Assembly (NCBI RefSeq): GCF_013204845.1
Contig: NZ_JABMKY010000012.1
Coordinates: 1 to 64,000, forward strand
Direction: 5' to 3'
From: Paenibacillus qinlingensis
GTDB taxonomy: Bacteria; Bacillota; Bacilli; Paenibacillales; NBRC-103111
DNA length: 64,000 nucleotides
In this document: one piece after another, positions 24,251 through 33,197 of the stretch
Position numbering within the stretch: the stretch's first letter is position 1
Layout: the number at the start of each line of letters is the position of its first letter
Made by a program: the position numbers and the translations under genes
The notes under the pieces: model-generated
Database searches by the model: none
What the model was told of the DNA's origin: nothing
The model's input: only the letters and a program-made list of their open reading frames with translations

Positions 24251-26452
24251 CTAGTAATCCTCCCACTCCTGCCGTGCGAGGATTTTACCCGATTTCTGCA
24301 ACTCATGTCGAATGGATTTGATAATATGCCCCATGCGGATGGGTTCACCCGATTCAGCAGCCAAAAATGCAGAAGAAAGAACGACATTCTTGATGTTCCC
24401 TCCCGCAATCTCGTATCGCTGTGCAAGGTATTTGAAATCAACATCGTTGCTAAGCGGTGCAGCTGGCGGAAACATCGACTGCCATATTTTCTCCCGATAT
24501 TCACTATCCGGGAATGGAAATTTAATGACATAATTGATCCGCCTCAAGAAGGCTTCATCAATATTATTTAATAGATTGGTAGCGAGCACAGTGATACCTT
24601 GGTACTCCTCCATTTTTTGGAGTAAATACGCTGTTTCAATATTCGCGTACTTATCATGTGAATCTTTCACTTCGGAGCGTTTTCCGAAAAGCGCATCCGT
24701 CTCATCGAAGAACAGAACCGCGTTACTCAGCTGCGCTTCTTCGAAGATTTCGTGCAGGTTCTTCTCGGTTTCACCGATGTATTTGCTAATCACCTGCGAG
24801 AGATCAACCTTATACAGCTCAAGCTGCAGGTCGCCGGCTACAACCTGTGCCGACATCGTCTTTCCTGTGCCTGGGGGACCGGCGAAGAGCATGCTGAGCC
24901 CTTTGCCGTAGGCCAGCTTCTTCTCGAAGCCCCAATCGTTGTACACAACGCCGCGATATTTCACTTGATTGCACGCGTTGCGGAGCTGATCCTTCTGCTC
25001 GGGTGGGAGGATGACATCCCCAAACCCATAGCGAGGCTCAATGCGCGTTGCTTTGCGCTCCAGCTTGTGCTGCACCTGCTGGTAGCACGCCTTATACAGC
25101 GCGTCGCTGCGCAGCGCGCCTGAAGTACCGGCCCCGGCAGCTGCTGCCTGCCAGGATGAGTACCCGCGCGCGAGCATGAGCGCGCGGCGTATTTGCCCCG
25201 GGGTGAAGCGGAATTTCCCACTCATCACCCGATAGTCCACATCCGCGCCGGCGCCGATCTCCTGCGCGAATGCCTGCCAAAGGCGCTCGCGCCCGCCTTC
25301 GTCAGGCACGGTAAGTTCATGCTCAAGGAGCAGCCGCTCCTTGGGCTTCCAGCTCAGTCGGTTGAACCGACCGGCTAAGAGAAATACCATGCCGCCATAG
25401 CCGTCGAGCAGCTCATGGAACCGACCGAGCCGCTGCTGCGCAGCCAAGTCCGGCTCTGCAGGGTAAAGCACCTCCAGCCGTGTGAAGCACAGGATGGCTT
25501 GATGAAGAATCGCTTCGCGAATCATAAGGCTAATCTGTTCATCGAAGCTCGACGCATGCAGCTGTACATCAGCGAGATCTACCAATAGCAGCGGCTTATG
25601 GAAGGAACGGCTGAGATGCTTCACCTGCAGTTTTTTGCCAGAACCGGCATTCCCCCAGAGATGGAAGGCAAGCCGTTTGCGTTCAGCTGCTGGCGCTTCG
25701 TACATATCCGCAATGAAGCCCCGTAATCGCTGTTGGAAGTCCTCCTGCACAAGCAAGGGGGAGATCTCATCATCCGGGTATATGATCTCCACAGCTGGCT
25801 TGAGTTTCGGGTCTAGCTCGCCTGAATCCAGCAGGAAGGTCACAATCCGTTTATCCAGCTGCAAGGGTCTAGATAGCAGCGTCTGTCCACTAACAACCAA
25901 TGTGTCTGGGTGCAGCACATAGCGAGCCAGCCGACCGTCAGGTGCCATAAAGGTCGTACGCGCAGCCCTCATGTCCTCTGGACTCGTACAAGCAATTTGC
26001 AGCGCTAAGCTAATATTTGGCGTTTTGCTAGTTAAATCGTCCAGTAGAAAACCAAAAATCCGCTCATATTTCCGATCTAATTCCACGGCAAGCCCCAGCA
26101 TGACAATGCGTTCTTCTACTGATGAGAAGCCGAAGACGGTGGATAGATAGGCTAATGGCAGGAATGTGCCCCCCTTGCGGCTTTCTGCAAGGCGACTCAC
26201 AATCGCACTCTCTAGCTGTTCTATCATACTGAGTACGTCTTGCTCATCCTCATCAATCTCTTCTTCACTGCCAAATCCGCCAATAAGACGAATAAATTCA
26301 TCCTCCGATACAAACATCCCGCGGAATGAATCTGTTTGTGGATCAGGTGTAAGCTTTTGACGGCGCTTATAGAGAAGCTCTAGCTTCTTATCTAGCAGTT
26401 CAAGCTCATCCTTATAATGTTCCCATGCATGCACATACCCTAGAGCTGTCAT
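24251..26452 (-). CDS. AAA+ ATPase of the injection system (Afp15/Pvc15-like)
   Basis: This 733-residue ATPase has two AAA-like modules. The C-terminal one (about 470-730) is intact: Walker A GPPGTGKT, Walker B VLFFDETDALFGKRSEVKD, sensor-1 ITVLATN, and arginine-finger-like EAFLRRINYVIKFPFPD. The N-terminal one has a degraded Walker A, GNAGSGKK, and no clear Walker B, so it is probably a structural paralogue. Afp15-type ATPases are needed for assembly of the particle and are a hallmark of eCIS rather than R-type tailocins. I chose ATG 26452; GGGGAGG is adjacent, and a TTG 12 nt upstream would overlap it. It forms its own transcription unit, divergent from the diguanylate cyclase. Confidence 0.92.
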   Translation of the reverse strand: MTALGYVHAWEHYKDELELLDKKLELLYKRRQKLTPDPQTDSFRGMFVSEDEFIRLIGGFGSEEEIDEDEQDVLSMIEQLESAIVSRLAESRKGGTFLPLAYLSTVFGFSSVEERIVMLGLAVELDRKYERIFGFLLDDLTSKTPNISLALQIACTSPEDMRAARTTFMAPDGRLARYVLHPDTLVVSGQTLLSRPLQLDKRIVTFLLDSGELDPKLKPAVEIIYPDDEISPLLVQEDFQQRLRGFIADMYEAPAAERKRLAFHLWGNAGSGKKLQVKHLSRSFHKPLLLVDLADVQLHASSFDEQISLMIREAILHQAILCFTRLEVLYPAEPDLAAQQRLGRFHELLDGYGGMVFLLAGRFNRLSWKPKERLLLEHELTVPDEGGRERLWQAFAQEIGAGADVDYRVMSGKFRFTPGQIRRALMLARGYSSWQAAAAGAGTSGALRSDALYKACYQQVQHKLERKATRIEPRYGFGDVILPPEQKDQLRNACNQVKYRGVVYNDWGFEKKLAYGKGLSMLFAGPPGTGKTMSAQVVAGDLQLELYKVDLSQVISKYIGETEKNLHEIFEEAQLSNAVLFFDETDALFGKRSEVKDSHDKYANIETAYLLQKMEEYQGITVLATNLLNNIDEAFLRRINYVIKFPFPDSEYREKIWQSMFPPAAPLSNDVDFKYLAQRYEIAGGNIKNVVLSSAFLAAESGEPIRMGHIIKSIRHELQKSGKILARQEWEDY

Positions 26453-26512
26453 AGGCCTCCCCAATGACTATATATATTTTTTCAAAACGATTCGATTAAC
26501 ATCATTAATAGC

Positions 26513-26542
26513 TTGCCTAAAGAGGGGGTTATTCTTTACAAT
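26513..26542 (+). promoter_or_regulatory. Predicted promoter of the diguanylate cyclase gene
   Basis: TTGCCT and TACAAT are separated by 18 bp, 64 bp before the ATG at 26606. It lies in the 153-bp divergent region shared with the eCIS ATPase gene. Confidence 0.4.
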
Positions 26543-26605
26543 ATCAGGATAAGGCACAAATCATTTCGACACCTACTGCCCTGAAAGGAAAGTGGCCACC
26601 TTCTG

Positions 26606-27718
26606 ATGGAACAATTTCCAGCACATGATCCGACTTGGAATCGAAAACTCATTCTAACGTTATGGTGGATCCTCATCATTTATGAAGTAGCTGCTACGAT
26701 TGCTCTAGGTTATGAAATTACCGAGCAGCCGTCGAATTGGTTCAATAGCTTTATGCGTTTTCAACTTCTCCCTACGACGTTGCAGCTTCTTCTTATGGGC
26801 CTAGGTTATTTGGCCATCCACTATTTGAAGAACTATAGTGAGTTTATCATGATCGTATGGACTATGACCATGGTTAGTATTTTCATCCTTTGTATTCCTG
26901 AAATGACGCACAGCTATGAGCTGCTTTGCATGCCGATTTTATTAGCCTCGATTTATTTTCATAAGAAATATGTTATTTTCGCCTTCAGTCTAGGTGTTGT
27001 CTATTTATTCATTCTATTCCTCATACCGATGATACAAGGACAAACAACAAACCCTTACGAAATTATCGTCTCTTTGACCACCTTGACCGCAACGTCTATG
27101 CTTTGTTTTGCCATTATGAGCCGTGGACTCGAACTGATTGCCAAGCTTAAACACTCTGTCATACGTGAGCAAGATCTGCTGATTCGTAACGTCATGATTG
27201 ATCGTCTTTCCAAGGTCGATGCGCTTACCGAATTGTTCAATCATCGTTCTTTCCAAGAGCATACAGACCACCTCATTTCGCATATGCCTCATGATACACC
27301 ACTGGAGCTTGCCTTAATGGACATCGATAATTTCAAACTTATTAATGATAATTATGGTCATTGGGTTGGGGATGTCGTGCTCAAAACGATCGGCTCCATT
27401 CTTAAAGAGGTGCTTGGACCAGATGATATGTCCTTTCGCTATGGCGGTGAGGAGTTTGCCGTATTATTCGTAGGGAAATCGCAACAAGATGTGCTTGCCA
27501 TTTGCGAAGAAATCATGAAATCCGTACGTGATACGATCATTCCTGAAATGCCGGATCAAAGACTGACGATGAGTATTGGACTCGCGACCTATAATCGAAA
27601 TACGATGAAAAAGGCATGGTTCCAGCTTGTCGACGAATGCTTGTACACCGCCAAACGCAACGGCAAAAACCGGATACATGTCCATGCTGCCGATATTCAA
27701 ATGCCAATAGCTGAATAA
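26606..27718 (+). CDS. Membrane-bound diguanylate cyclase (GGDEF domain)
   Basis: This 370-residue protein has about six N-terminal membrane segments (residues 15-185), a linker helix and a C-terminal GGDEF domain (about 200-365). The domain has VDALTELFNHRSFQEH, LMDIDNFKLINDNYGHWVGD and the active-site loop RYGGEEF (about 278-284), so it should make c-di-GMP. I see no RxxD inhibitory site before GGEEF. It is transcribed away from the eCIS ATPase. A regulatory link to the injection system is not shown by the sequence. Confidence 0.92.
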   Translation: MEQFPAHDPTWNRKLILTLWWILIIYEVAATIALGYEITEQPSNWFNSFMRFQLLPTTLQLLLMGLGYLAIHYLKNYSEFIMIVWTMTMVSIFILCIPEMTHSYELLCMPILLASIYFHKKYVIFAFSLGVVYLFILFLIPMIQGQTTNPYEIIVSLTTLTATSMLCFAIMSRGLELIAKLKHSVIREQDLLIRNVMIDRLSKVDALTELFNHRSFQEHTDHLISHMPHDTPLELALMDIDNFKLINDNYGHWVGDVVLKTIGSILKEVLGPDDMSFRYGGEEFAVLFVGKSQQDVLAICEEIMKSVRDTIIPEMPDQRLTMSIGLATYNRNTMKKAWFQLVDECLYTAKRNGKNRIHVHAADIQMPIAE

Positions 27719-27727
27719 CCCTTACAA

Positions 27728-27755
27728 CCAGGAGCAGAATGCTTCTGGTTTTTTC
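27728..27755 (+). terminator. Rho-independent terminator of the diguanylate cyclase gene
   Basis: CCAGGAGCAGAATGCTTCTGG forms a short stem followed by TTTTTTC, about 10 bp after the stop. The stem pairs CCAG-AGC with GCT-CTGG. Confidence 0.75.
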
Positions 27756-27848
27756 ATATGGAATTGCCGTGGAAAAAAGTGTTAAGCCTTATACATGAAT
27801 TGGTTGCATTAGGAAAACAATAATGAAAATCAAAATGAGGTGATAATC

Positions 27849-28496
27849 ATGTGTCATTCCATAGCCATTCTGGCTGATGTTCACGAAGTCATGAAGCAAT
27901 TCCGCGTAGATCGGCTCTTATCTTACAGTTCCAATCGGTATGAGGTCCGCCCAACTGAATCTGTATCTGCTGTGATGATCAATCGCAAGGGAGAGCGTAT
28001 TTTAGATGAATTTCGCTGGGGGTTAATGCCTTTCTGGGCAAAGGATGCTGTATGCGGTGATCGCAATTCCATTTTCTCCAATATCGTGTTCGAGCGCATC
28101 GTCAAAAAACAACGTTGTGTCATCCCCTGCAGCAGTTTCTACGTGGGGCGAACGGAAGGTAAGGAGACGGAGTGGATTCGTTTCAAAATGCGGAGCGGCA
28201 CGTTCGGCATTGCCGGACTGTACGACATTTGGCAAGCCCCTTCAGGGGGAGAGGAACTTCGCACGTGCATGATGCTTATGACGGAATCCAACTCTGTTGT
28301 CTCTCCGTACCACATAAACATGCCAGCTATTCTGGATGAGGAACAGATGGAGAAGTGGCTGCAGCCCGACCAGAAGGATAGTCGCCAGTTAAGATCCTAT
28401 CTACAACCCATCGATGAGATGCGGATGGTCGCAAATATTCTTTCTTCCCCAGCTGAGAAGCTGGAAATAGGCTCCGATGTCAGTATTTTTGTATGA
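27849..28496 (+). CDS. SRAP (HMCES/YedK-like) family protein, diverged
   Basis: This 215-residue protein has the SRAP fold that traps abasic sites in single-stranded DNA through a cysteine at position 2. I chose ATG 27849 because it puts Cys at position 2 (MCHSIAIL) and AGGTGAT lies in front; a GTG 9 nt upstream would hide it. Visible family parts: RWGLMPFWAKD, RCVIPCSSFYVG, GIAGLYDIW and SPYHINMPAIL, with the catalytic-type His. Oddities: the usual MCGRF start is MCHSI, the NARxE motif is replaced by FSNIVFE, and the Glu expected in GLWE is Asp. DNA-protein crosslink activity may be altered. Confidence 0.8.
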   Translation: MCHSIAILADVHEVMKQFRVDRLLSYSSNRYEVRPTESVSAVMINRKGERILDEFRWGLMPFWAKDAVCGDRNSIFSNIVFERIVKKQRCVIPCSSFYVGRTEGKETEWIRFKMRSGTFGIAGLYDIWQAPSGGEELRTCMMLMTESNSVVSPYHINMPAILDEEQMEKWLQPDQKDSRQLRSYLQPIDEMRMVANILSSPAEKLEIGSDVSIFV

Positions 28497-28530
28497 AAAA
28501 AGGACTTGCGCTTACGCGCAAGTCCTTTTA
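28497..28530. terminator. Bidirectional terminator between the SRAP and DUF1284 genes
   Basis: AAAAAGGACTTGCGC and GCGCAAGTCCTTTT form a near-perfect stem with a TTAC loop. Runs of A and T on both sides serve the two convergent genes. Confidence 0.9.
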
Positions 28531-28950
28531 CTTCCTCGGTACAGGCGGCAATGCGCCACCTTCCCCTACAATACGTACGCCTTCCGCACAAACACCATAA
28601 GGCTCCCAACGGCATGTCGCACAGAGATTGCTGATATCTGTGGGCTTTACTTCAAGAGCAACTTGACCGCAAATGCTGGACCAGGTCAGCTCCATCCCCA
28701 CCTCCAAGCCAAGCTTGGCAACGATCTCTGCGTCTCGCTGATATACAGTCCGATTCTCACAATGCGCAACTTCATCCTTCGGAAATTCCGCACACAGATC
28801 GTCAGGTCCGAGCACAACGCGAATCATCGTCTCAGGCTCTGTGCGCAGCTGCTCATAGACCGTCGTCATATTTTCACAAAACGCTGGGGAATATCCCATT
28901 CCTCGGTAGCCTAACAAACAGAGCAGGTGATGTCCGCGAAGCCCAATCAT
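28528..28950 (-). CDS. DUF1284 domain protein (140 aa)
   Basis: A cysteine-rich small protein that begins MIGLRGHHLLCLLGYRGMGY, the DUF1284 signature. It contains conserved Cys residues (CAEF, HCENRTVYQRD, ICGQ, LCATCRWEPYGVC) that suggest an iron-sulfur or metal site. Its biochemical function is not known to me. Its start overlaps the stop of the Nudix gene by 4 bp, so the two are probably co-translated. Confidence 0.8.
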   Translation of the reverse strand: MIGLRGHHLLCLLGYRGMGYSPAFCENMTTVYEQLRTEPETMIRVVLGPDDLCAEFPKDEVAHCENRTVYQRDAEIVAKLGLEVGMELTWSSICGQVALEVKPTDISNLCATCRWEPYGVCAEGVRIVGEGGALPPVPRK

Positions 28951-29528
28951 ACGTTGTTAACCTTGGGTACACGGTACAATCCGTATCCAGCCATCGCAAT
29001 GACAGGTTCTTTATCCTCAATTAGACCATCCCCTTTGGCATGCAAGGCGACATCAATGAGCCATTTCGTGAAATCAGCCACTGGCATGGAAGCCATTTCT
29101 TCTAGGCTGTAAAAGCCTGCTGCATCTACCTCAACGCCATCCGGCTGAGGAATTCCGCTAATGTAAGTCATTTCGAAGGCTATGTACACATTATGAATGC
29201 TTCTTGGCAGATCGCGCACAGCAACCAGTCGTGAGACGGACGCCTCGACACCGGATTCTTCCAATACTTCTCGTACAATCGTCTCTTGAATCAATTCATG
29301 CTGCTCAATATAGCCACCAGGGTTCGTCCAGCGGCCTTTCCCAGGTTCTTGCGCTCTGCGCACAAGCAAAATCTTCTCATCCTTCATCACAAGCGCTCCG
29401 ACACCGATGCTGTAGTTCCCCCAATGTACAAAACTACATTCTGGCGCTGTGCAGGCCCGTCTCTCCGTTCCATCCACATCACGCGTCTCCATGGCAGCTC
29501 CGCAGCTACTGCAAAATTTGACTTCCAT
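28947..29528 (-). CDS. Nudix hydrolase with N-terminal zinc ribbon
   Basis: At 193 residues it has a zinc ribbon (CSSCGAAMETRDVDG...CTAPEC, residues 6-30) and a Nudix fold. The Nudix box GYIEQHELIQETIVREVLEE is followed by SG, matching Gx5Ex7REVxEExG. Members hydrolyse nucleoside diphosphates linked to another group; the zinc-ribbon type is often NADH-pyrophosphatase-like. The substrate cannot be set from sequence. It is first of a two-gene operon with the DUF1284 gene. Confidence 0.88.
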   Translation of the reverse strand: MEVKFCSSCGAAMETRDVDGTERRACTAPECSFVHWGNYSIGVGALVMKDEKILLVRRAQEPGKGRWTNPGGYIEQHELIQETIVREVLEESGVEASVSRLVAVRDLPRSIHNVYIAFEMTYISGIPQPDGVEVDAAGFYSLEEMASMPVADFTKWLIDVALHAKGDGLIEDKEPVIAMAGYGLYRVPKVNNV

Positions 29529-29631
29529 CTGTCTCAGCTCCCTTGATCATTCATCGTCTAATCATCTATATGCAAGGATACTGCGAAAGATGGACAATAG
29601 GCAACCCTCTATTGCAACACAACAACCGCTC

Positions 29632-32600
29632 CTACTCTCGCGCCATCAATCTTGTTAGTATGACGACGGCTTGGGCTCGCGTTGCCGTACTGTTCGGCCC
29701 GAATAAATTATTGTCCAATCCATTGACGAGGCCCTGTTTTGCCGCTTCGGCGATATAGGCCAACGCCCAAGAAGGAATACTCGAATTGTCAGCAAATGAA
29801 GTTGATTGATTCATTTCTACAGTTAATCCCAACGATCTGACGATCAGCATGGTCATTTCCGCACGCGTCAGCGAACGGTTAGGACGGAAACTTCCATCCT
29901 CATAGCCGTTAATAATGCCCAGCTGAAGAGCCATTGAAATTGCCGGCCGTGCCCACAACCCGATGTCATCTACGTCGGCATAACCGGGCAAGCTCCCTGC
30001 TTCCGGTTGCTTCCATCCAAGGGACTTAGCCAACAACTGCACAAACTCAGCTCTTGTCACTTCGCGTTCTGGATGGAACGAGCCGTCTGGATAGCCAGCA
30101 ACCCAACCTTGAGCTACTGCTCTGCGTATTTCTGCTTCCGCCCAATTTCCGGCAATATCATTTAGACCAGCAGGCTGTACAGGCAGTGCCTCGGTTGTAG
30201 TACGGTAAATGGTTATGGTATAAGTCTGCGACAGTCCACTTATGTGTGTTACCTGCAGCGCAACGGTGTTGTCTCCAGGATGTAATTCAATTTCCGCCTC
30301 CTCTTGGAGGTTCTTGCCTAGCAGGCTAACCTTGGCATCCATGTAAATTGTTTTTGCTGTAAAATGTATCTTCTTCGCGGCTGTTTTTGCCGTATACGAG
30401 CGTATGTCGCTTTTGAATGTTGGGCTTAGGACAAGTGTTTCCTCATCAGCTAGCAAGCTCAGGGAATCTAAATCTGCCGCATTAAATACGGGCTCGGTCG
30501 ATTCGTTACTAACGCTTCGGATAATGTCCAAACGATATGACTTCTGCGTTATGCCATCTTGTGCTGTGACCACAATGGTTACGGTGTTTGAACCCGGGTT
30601 TAGTGCAATCGGACCGAAAGCACTACCAGTTGCCGCTGGGATGCCATTCATTATGAGCGTCGCATGGCTCTCGGTGGAGACAGGCGTCACGCTGATGGAA
30701 GAAACATTCGGCTCTACATTTACCGTATAGGCAAGCGTTTCGGCAGCAAACGTTTCATTCAATGCCCCCAAGCTTATTGTCAAAGCGCTTAGCGTAGCTT
30801 CGGATGATGGAGCTCGCGTGACGATGATGCTGTACGAGGTTGTCGTCGTGCCGTCCTGTGCTGTGACGAGCAGTGTAATGGTGTTCGCACCAACAGCAAG
30901 CGGGATCGGACCATAGACAGCGCCACTCACCGACGCTACATCATTAACCTTTAACGACGACAAACTATCTGTGACGGTCGGCGTCACGGTAATCTCAGTG
31001 ACATCGTTCGCGACACTAGCCGTATAGGCGGTCCTGCCCGAAGTGAACGTTTCTTGGAAGGTTCCCGGACTTATTGTCAACGCGCTTAGCGTAGCTTCGG
31101 ATGAAGGAGCCCGCGTGACGATGATGCTATACGAAGTCGTCGTTGTGCCGTCCTGTGCAGTGACGAGCAGTGTAATGGTGTTCGCACCGACAGCAAGCGG
31201 GATCGGACCATAGACTGCGCCACTCACCGACGCTACATCATTAACCTTTAACGACGACATACCGTCTGTGACGGTCGGTGTCACGTTCATCTCATAGACA
31301 TTGTTCGCCACGTCTGCCGTATAGGTAGTTCTGCCGGAAGCGAATGTTTCGCGGAATGCTCCCGGACTTATTAGCAATGCACTTAGCGTAGCAATAGCTG
31401 AAGGTTCTCGCGTGACCATGATAGTGTAATCTTGCATTGTGGTACCGTCTTCGGCAGTGACGCTAACGGTAATTGTGTTCGGTCCCACAACAAGTGAAGA
31501 AACAGCGAACGGGCTCCCACTTGTAGCCTGCACGTTGTTTACTTTCAGTGTTGCACGACTGTTAGCAAAAGTTGGTGTGACATCTACCGATGTAACGTTA
31601 TTGGCTACAGTAGCCGTATAGGCAAACGTTCCTGTATCGAACGTCTGATTGAGTGTTCCATTGCTAACGGTAAGCCCACTTAGCGCTGCATCCGTATATG
31701 GCGCACGGTTTACCTTGATCGTATAGGTCCGCTTTGCTCCGTTGATGGCCGTCACGACGACTGGAATCGTATTATAGCCTTTACTTAATGTAATGGAAGA
31801 TGAGGCACTGCCACTGGTTACGCTCGTACCATTAACAGTAACACTAGCTGTAGTATCACTTAGTACTGGCGTAACCGTCGTTGTGGTAACGTTGCTCGCC
31901 ACGCTGGCTGTGTAGTCTTGAGTGTTCGGCGAGAATGGCGACGGGTTAACTGTAACTCCGCTTGCTGTTAGCCCGGACAGCCGGTTGTCAGGCGACCCTA
32001 GCGACTGCTTCCATATGGTATTATAACTTTCGTATCCCACCATTTGGGCATAAGTGCTTAGATACAGCGCCCCCGTATAATCAAATCCGACATTAGCAGG
32101 AGCAATTGCGTTCGAGTTGCCTGTAAAATATACCGAGTTTTCGTTCAAACTTGAATCGAACCGGGTAACAAGGCTGCCAGCACTTCCATTGACCGCTACA
32201 TACAAATAGCCGTCAGTATGCAAGCTGAAGCCTTTAGGAGCATTGATCGTACGAATCCATGTGCTCCCATCGGTCTTCAATTTGATGATTTTTCCAGCGC
32301 TATTGTTCCTATTGTTGCCGATGTATACGCCGGAACTGTCTGCAGCGATACCGAAAGGATTATCGATTGTCGCGTTTATGATCGGATCGGAGTCCAAATC
32401 GCCCGACCATATCTCTGGACTACTCGTTGAACTGAAGTCGTGCGCATCGAATTTGAGCACGCGATTATTATTCGTATCCGCGATGTACAGATCGTTGCCA
32501 TACACAGCGATTCCCTGAGCATAATCTAGTCTGCCTACCGAAGGATTAACGCTACTGCCGTCCCATTTGATCATATTGCTGAACGTGTAAACACCGCTTG

Positions 32601-32997
32601 AAAAGGTAACATCAAATCGGTAAAGGTACCACTTATCCGTTACATAGATATGACCTGCCCCGTCCAACTTAATGGCTAGAGGCTCCATGAAGCTCCCAGA
32701 GGAGGCAGTTAACGTCCCTGCCGCTGTTCCGTTCGAATCGAATATTTTTACTGCGAAATTACTTTCATCGGTTACAAAAAAGTAGCCATTAACGGGATCG
32801 ACATCCAGCCCGAATGGATCAAAACCGAGTGCCGCTGGATCGCCGGATCCACCTGCACCCATCCTCCAATCGGACGCAGCAAATACAGTCTGACTGTATA
32901 TGGATATTGCCGTTAATATGATAGTTGTAAATAACACTGTTGCTAGAAAGGTCCGTACAATTTGCCGCCTGCCGGGCGAACTCCGAATGATGTCCAT
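29632..32997 (-). CDS. Cell-surface protein: NHL-like repeats, cadherin-like domains, three SLH domains
   Basis: This 1121-residue exported protein has a signal peptide (about 1-41, ending VFAAS) and an NHL/beta-propeller region (about 45-340: NGYFFVTDESNFAVKIFD, DLYIADTNNNRVLKFD). About six cadherin-like beta-sandwich domains (PF12733 type) follow, each opening LSxLTISPGTFxETF with ITVTV-like ends. Three S-layer homology domains (about 945-1121: WAEAEIRRAVAQGWVAGYPD, GSFHPEREVTRAEFVQLLAK) anchor it to pyruvylated wall polymer. Two neighbouring cadherin-like domains are almost identical in DNA (about 30785-30990 and 31082-31287). Its ligand is unknown. Confidence 0.9.
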   Translation of the reverse strand: MDIIRSSPGRRQIVRTFLATVLFTTIILTAISIYSQTVFAASDWRMGAGGSGDPAALGFDPFGLDVDPVNGYFFVTDESNFAVKIFDSNGTAAGTLTASSGSFMEPLAIKLDGAGHIYVTDKWYLYRFDVTFSSGVYTFSNMIKWDGSSVNPSVGRLDYAQGIAVYGNDLYIADTNNNRVLKFDAHDFSSTSSPEIWSGDLDSDPIINATIDNPFGIAADSSGVYIGNNRNNSAGKIIKLKTDGSTWIRTINAPKGFSLHTDGYLYVAVNGSAGSLVTRFDSSLNENSVYFTGNSNAIAPANVGFDYTGALYLSTYAQMVGYESYNTIWKQSLGSPDNRLSGLTASGVTVNPSPFSPNTQDYTASVASNVTTTTVTPVLSDTTASVTVNGTSVTSGSASSSITLSKGYNTIPVVVTAINGAKRTYTIKVNRAPYTDAALSGLTVSNGTLNQTFDTGTFAYTATVANNVTSVDVTPTFANSRATLKVNNVQATSGSPFAVSSLVVGPNTITVSVTAEDGTTMQDYTIMVTREPSAIATLSALLISPGAFRETFASGRTTYTADVANNVYEMNVTPTVTDGMSSLKVNDVASVSGAVYGPIPLAVGANTITLLVTAQDGTTTTSYSIIVTRAPSSEATLSALTISPGTFQETFTSGRTAYTASVANDVTEITVTPTVTDSLSSLKVNDVASVSGAVYGPIPLAVGANTITLLVTAQDGTTTTSYSIIVTRAPSSEATLSALTISLGALNETFAAETLAYTVNVEPNVSSISVTPVSTESHATLIMNGIPAATGSAFGPIALNPGSNTVTIVVTAQDGITQKSYRLDIIRSVSNESTEPVFNAADLDSLSLLADEETLVLSPTFKSDIRSYTAKTAAKKIHFTAKTIYMDAKVSLLGKNLQEEAEIELHPGDNTVALQVTHISGLSQTYTITIYRTTTEALPVQPAGLNDIAGNWAEAEIRRAVAQGWVAGYPDGSFHPEREVTRAEFVQLLAKSLGWKQPEAGSLPGYADVDDIGLWARPAISMALQLGIINGYEDGSFRPNRSLTRAEMTMLIVRSLGLTVEMNQSTSFADNSSIPSWALAYIAEAAKQGLVNGLDNNLFGPNSTATRAQAVVILTRLMARE

Positions 32998-33197
32998 GAA
33001 TATCTCTCCTCAAATGTTCAATTGGAATATCGCTCGTAAATGCTCGGTCGGTGCGGCAACTCTCGGACTGACTACCGAAATCGTTTACTAAACTGAAATT
33101 GAATATATTCCGTATAGTATATAATATGAGGAGCGCAAAGAATCCGTCAAGGAAATAGTTGTCATTTGAAGACGGATACGCTTACTAGCATGGTGCA

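Noticed and set aside
157..26452. Prophage
   Set aside because: No capsid, portal, terminase, integrase or lysis genes are present, while an Afp15-like ATPase and DUF4255 cap point to an eCIS.
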